A stretch of DNA of 37,270 nucleotides from Parcubacteria group bacterium Greene1014_15 (GTDB taxonomy: Bacteria > Patescibacteriota > Minisyncoccia > Phycocordibacterales > VMGT01). Position numbers and translations under genes: made by a program. The stretch is from assembly GCA_007376725.1 (NCBI GenBank), contig VMGT01000005.1, forward strand, positions 1 through 37,270. Reading direction: 5' to 3'. Of the stretch, positions 33,854-37,270 are shown in pieces (positions within the stretch are counted from its first letter, which is position 1; each line of letters begins with the position of its first letter). The notes beneath the pieces are model-generated. The model was not told the DNA's origin. It was given only the letters and a program-made list of their open reading frames with translations, and ran no database searches.

Positions 33854-34061
33854 TATCAGGCAGGAATGGCACTGCCTTAAGCAACTTTTCTTGGAAAAAC
33901 AGGGAGACACAAAGGCGAAGAGTCCTCGCCCTCATCGAGGCTCTCGTTGAGAGCGAGCGGAATTTCAGGCATTTCAGGAAAGCTCTATCCCAACGGTTTG
34001 TACCCGAAGCCCTCAATGCCACAGGGTTTTCCCTTAAGGCAGTGCCATTCGTATCAGGCAG
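33853..34061. mobile_element. MITE (187 bp) with 18-bp TIRs and 11-bp target-site duplication
   Basis: GTATCAGGCAG|GAATGGCACTGCCTTAAG ... CTTAAGGCAGTGCCATTC|GTATCAGGCAG. Confidence 0.85.
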
Positions 34062-34293
34062 CAATTCCAATGATTAAGTGTGACAGCAAGGTTTTCCTCA
34101 GCAAAGTAGATAAAATAGACATCTGCAATCGATAAGGCAGTATTAATGCAAATCTCACTGCCAGACTGGTAATAAGCATCTTCTTTGTCTAATCATTCTA
34201 TGATATGTTTATTATATTCAGATAGAATAAACTCGTAAACTTTTTGTAGGAGTTATAACAGCTTATAAATGTTCCTATATAATTTCTAAAATA

Positions 34294-34632
34294 ATGTTAA
34301 CTCTCGCTCCTTTTATTTTTTTAACTTCAGTAAGTATTATCAGCTTTATTGTTATACATTTCCGTAAATCTAGTGAGTACATTTCATTTTATTCTCTCAT
34401 CAGTTTTTATATTTTCCTTACCGGTGGTATTCCTTGGTACCACATCCGCAGTTTTGAAATGTGGAGTGATGTAAATCATTGGTTTTTCACAGCAGCAATA
34501 CTTCTGAGCGTTCTACACTTCCTTCTTAAACCACGAACTAAAAGTGTCTTCCATTGGCTAGCGATAGTAGCAATGATAGGGGGGGTATTCTTCTTGATGA
34601 TCAGTCCCTTTCCATATTTTATGGATGTATGA
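34294..34632 (+). CDS. Small membrane protein (112 aa, multiple TM)
   Basis: Strongly hydrophobic intact ORF. Confidence 0.5.
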   Translation: MLTLAPFIFLTSVSIISFIVIHFRKSSEYISFYSLISFYIFLTGGIPWYHIRSFEMWSDVNHWFFTAAILLSVLHFLLKPRTKSVFHWLAIVAMIGGVFFLMISPFPYFMDV

Positions 34633-34876
34633 TTGGACATTATAGTTAGCGGCATATCCTTTAGCAGCCAGAATCTCGGAGCGCTAATGAACAGTAAAGA
34701 AAAAGAGCCAGCCGTGGTAGATAGCGCGCTGGCTCGTGGTGAGTAGTAACGCCGCCAAATCCTCGCGGATTTTGGCGCGGTACATTGTCACCTCGTAGAA
34801 AGAACTGAAAGAACTATGTGGCTGGTGAGGGGGTAAGGCTGTCCTTCACCAGCCTTCGCTCAGACACCTGCACGGC

Positions 34877-35500
34877 GTGGTAAAGCAGCCATTGCAGATG
34901 CCGTATCGCGAAACGCATGAGCAAGAGGTGGCTGCACGCGAGGACCTAGTGAGCGCCCAGCGGCGCGCCTACGATGCGTGCGTTCAGCAGATAGACAACC
35001 TCCTCCGGCTCAAGCTCTCCCCAAGCAATACGGATGGAAGCCTCTTGAGTGATGAAGAGTACGGTAAGCAAAAAGCCCGGCTGTTGGCTGAAAAAGTGCG
35101 ACTGGAAGAAAAACTGCGGGACACAGAGCATCACGTTGAACACTGGCTCGACATAGCAGAAAAGACGTTTATGTTTGCCTGTCATGCCCGAGAATGGTTT
35201 ATGCGCGGAACTCTGGAAGACAAGCGACAGATTCTCATGGCCATCGGTTCGAACCTCGTGCTGAAAGACAAAAAACTCCGTATTGAAGCCACAAAACCGT
35301 TCTTTATACTCGCAGCAGGACTCAAAAGTGTGCACCAAGAAAACGGGGCGTTCGAACCTCTCAAAAACGGCGCAACTAAGCCACAAAAAAGCTATTTTGC
35401 CGTGCCAAATCCTTTATGGCAGGGGCGACAGGACTCGAACCTGCAACCTCTCGTTTTGGAGACGAGGGCTCTACCAATTGAGCTACACCCCTATATGTAA
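34877..35500 (+). pseudogene. C-terminal portion of serine recombinase, lacking the catalytic resolvase domain
   Basis: Coiled region YGKQKARLLAEKVRLEEKL...TFMFACHAREWFMRGTLEDKRQILMAIGSNLVLKDKKLRIEATKPFFIL; in-frame stop upstream; frame continues antisense through tRNA-Trp. Confidence 0.75.
35417..35492 (-). tRNA. tRNA-Trp (anticodon CCA), CCA encoded
   Basis: Reverse complement AGGGGTGTAGCTCAATTGGTAGAGC..TCGT CTCCAAA ACGA..GGTTCGAGTCC..CGCCCCTGCCA. Confidence 0.95.
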
Positions 35501-35547
35501 TTTCTATGCTATCATACGACCGCATAATCGTCAGTCTGTATACAACT

Positions 35548-35574
35548 TCGCCCCTCTGGTTCACAGAGGGGCGA
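35548..35574. terminator. Intrinsic terminator hairpin
   Basis: TCGCCCCTCTG gttca CAGAGGGGCGA. Confidence 0.65.
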
Positions 35575-35577
35575 TGT

Positions 35578-36270
35578 TTAGCTGAGGCAGAGCTTTGTGT
35601 AGACTTTTTCGAGCAACCTTGTGCCTTCTTCGGCGTTGTCGTAGAGGCGCAAGCTCTCGACCCTTGGTTCATACAGACCCTTGTTGTCGTATGTATCAAG
35701 CACGGCAGAAAACATATTCCAGACAAGCTGATTTTCTTCGTCCGACGATGTCATCCATCGAAAGGACGTGCTGATACGCTGCTCATGGAACCACGCAAAT
35801 GGATGTGTTGATCTGGCATGCCTTTCTCGATACTTCTTGCTCGGTTCGCTTTCTTCCATATCGTCCGCGATCAACATGCTAAACGGCATGGCAGAAAACC
35901 GCTTTTTACATAACGCAGAGAACGCAGCACGAACCGAAACATGTGGGAACACAATGCCAATATACGGATCCGTCCGCACGTCTCCTGCATGGCCCGAACA
36001 GCACTCATCTGTAAGCCACTTAAGATCAATGATTCTTTTGACTATCGACCGAATGCCCGCATCGGCAAATAGTGCTACTCTGCCGCTCACAAAGCCGACG
36101 CGAAAAAACAACTCCCAAAGTTCATCGTGTGATAACTCATTCTTGGTTCTTATATCCTGAGCACGATCCCAGTTGAGAAAGAGGGCGCTTAGTATCATGT
36201 CGCAATTGTTTGGCGGAATTTCAGCATCGAAACCACAGGCACGTCGCAAAACATCATATGCGCAAGCCAT
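35578..36270 (-). CDS. Hypothetical protein (about 230 aa)
   Basis: Intact ORF from MACAYDVLRRACGF with SD-like GGGGGAAG upstream. Confidence 0.65.
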   Translation of the reverse strand: MACAYDVLRRACGFDAEIPPNNCDMILSALFLNWDRAQDIRTKNELSHDELWELFFRVGFVSGRVALFADAGIRSIVKRIIDLKWLTDECCSGHAGDVRTDPYIGIVFPHVSVRAAFSALCKKRFSAMPFSMLIADDMEESEPSKKYRERHARSTHPFAWFHEQRISTSFRWMTSSDEENQLVWNMFSAVLDTYDNKGLYEPRVESLRLYDNAEEGTRLLEKVYTKLCLS

Positions 36271-36391
36271 ACTTCCCCCTTGGTAAAATAGCCATATCCA
36301 GACTACTTTATACAATAGTATTAAATTTGTGTCAATTACAAAAAACCGCCTGTTGGGGGCTTTTTGACATTAAACCAACGATACAACTATA

Positions 36392-36550
36392 TTACTTCTT
36401 TGCTTCCTTGTGTGCCAAATGCTGTCTACACCAATTGCAGTATTTTTTAAGGTCAATTTTCCGCTCTACTTGTTTGCGATTTCTCGTAGACCAATAGTTA
36501 ATCCGCTTGCACTTTGAGCACGCCAATTTAATGAGATGATCCTGTGACAT
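36392..36550 (-). CDS. rpmG: 50S ribosomal protein L33 (bL33)
   Basis: Translated by hand: MSQDHLIKLACSKCKRINYWSTRNRKQVERKIDLKKYCNWCRQHLAHKEAKK*; CxxC...CxxC bL33 pattern; below the ORF-track length cut-off. Confidence 0.88.
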   Translation of the reverse strand: MSQDHLIKLACSKCKRINYWSTRNRKQVERKIDLKKYCNWCRQHLAHKEAKK

Positions 36551-36646
36551 ATTTGGTTAGTTCGCACAGCATACGACAAACATGCAAAAAATGCAAACTC
36601 CAAAAATGTAACTATCCAGAACTTCCCAGTAGACATGTATAATCCA

Positions 36647-36729
36647 GTCATTGCGAGGGCGAAGCCCGAAGCAATCCAGAGTATCGTGACAAAATCCTAG
36701 ATTGCTTCAGGCTTCGCCTTCGCAATGAC
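36647..36729. repeat. REP/MITE-like palindrome of the GTCATTGCGA..GAAGCAATC type
   Basis: 33-bp arms GTCATTGCGAGGGCGAAGCCCGAAGCAATCCAG and its reverse complement with 3 mismatches. Confidence 0.8.
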
Positions 36730-36811
36730 GGAAACAATATTCGCACCGTGCAGGGTAAGGTTCGTATAGTAAACCACCCACTGGGAAATTCTGGGTAGTT
36801 ACCCAAAAATC

Positions 36812-37108
36812 TTACTTCTTCTCATGATCAATTTTTGCAATTTTCTTTGCAACGATAAAAATAATAAGTGCAAGAATGAGAAAATTCAACAGTTCGGCAA
36901 AAAATGAACCAACCGCAATATGTGCAGGACCAATATCTACGACAGCTTCCCTCCAAGCATTCGTGGATAGAAATGGCTGGATACCCGGCATAACCACATC
37001 CTTGACAATGGAATTCACGAGAGTCGTGCTCGCCGTACCCATGATAAAAGCAACTGCCAAAGAGAATATCTTGTACTCTTTTAAAAAAGTCACAAATTCT
37101 TTGAACAT
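36812..37108 (-). CDS. mscL: Large-conductance mechanosensitive channel
   Basis: MFKEFVTFLKEYKIFSLAVAFIMGTASTTLVNSIVKDVVMPGIQPFL; FFAELLNFLILALIIFIVAKKI. Confidence 0.93.
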   Translation of the reverse strand: MFKEFVTFLKEYKIFSLAVAFIMGTASTTLVNSIVKDVVMPGIQPFLSTNAWREAVVDIGPAHIAVGSFFAELLNFLILALIIFIVAKKIAKIDHEKK

Positions 37109-37173
37109 ACATTGAAAGTATAGCATGTGTATATATCCAAACGCATTAGGTTTGCGAATGTTGCCGGGTATAT

Positions 37174-37218
37174 AACTGTGAATTACGAAACTCCCGCACA
37201 CACCTGCTGCGGGAGTTT
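37174..37218. repeat. Second copy (45 nt identical) of the 28274-28318 hairpin repeat
   Basis: AACTGTGAATTACGAAACTCCCGCACACACCTGCTGCGGGAGTTT. Confidence 0.85.
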
Positions 37219-37270
37219 TTTCATACATCACAAAACCGCTTCAAGATTGAAGCTTCTGTCTTTCACACAA

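Noticed and set aside
35283-35726. ORFs GDRTRTCNLSFWRRGLYQLSYTP and RGVAQLVEPSSPKREVAGSSPVAP
   Set aside because: Classic spurious translations of tRNA genes in both strands.
36340-36366. CCGCCTGTTGGGGG hairpin with flanking A/T tracts as another attenuator
   Set aside because: Stem contains a G-G mismatch and short arms; more likely a weak terminator after rpmG.
1-37270. CRISPR array, rRNA genes, restriction-modification or toxin-antitoxin defence island
   Set aside because: No regularly spaced direct repeats, no rRNA-like sequence and no recognisable Cas, REase, methyltransferase or paired TA genes; the RHH protein at 6493-6717 has no evident toxin partner.

Overview
The window looks like a bacterial chromosome segment, and its gene content and divergence suggest a Candidate Phyla Radiation / Parcubacteria-like genome (inference). 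Two thirds is housekeeping: dnaX, a stand-alone class II aaRS-like core, dus, a ClpC-like AAA+ ATPase, an FtsQ-like protein, serS, dprA, topA, rel/spoT, parB, a family-3 amidase, a peroxiredoxin, miaA, a fatty-acid desaturase, rpmG (bL33, missed by the ORF track) and mscL, with tRNA-Gln(UUG), tRNA-Leu(CAA) and tRNA-Trp(CCA). The accessory layer is more unusual. (i) Two serine-recombinase C-terminal remnants each run antisense into a tRNA gene (Gln, Trp). (ii) There are at least seven palindromic or MITE-like elements, one with a perfect 11-bp target duplication. (iii) tRNA-Leu has a duplicated 3' end bracketing about 170 nt of structured sequence. (iv) An internally deleted IS200 tnpA lies beside a second transposase fragment and a truncated PP2C gene. 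(v) A Phe-rich leader ORF overlaps an intrinsic terminator just upstream of the aaRS-like gene. No CRISPR array, rRNA or recognisable defence system was found. The best candidates for something undescribed are the 3163-3285 attenuator-like leader, the tRNA-Leu 3'-duplication module and the recombinase/tRNA antisense overlap.
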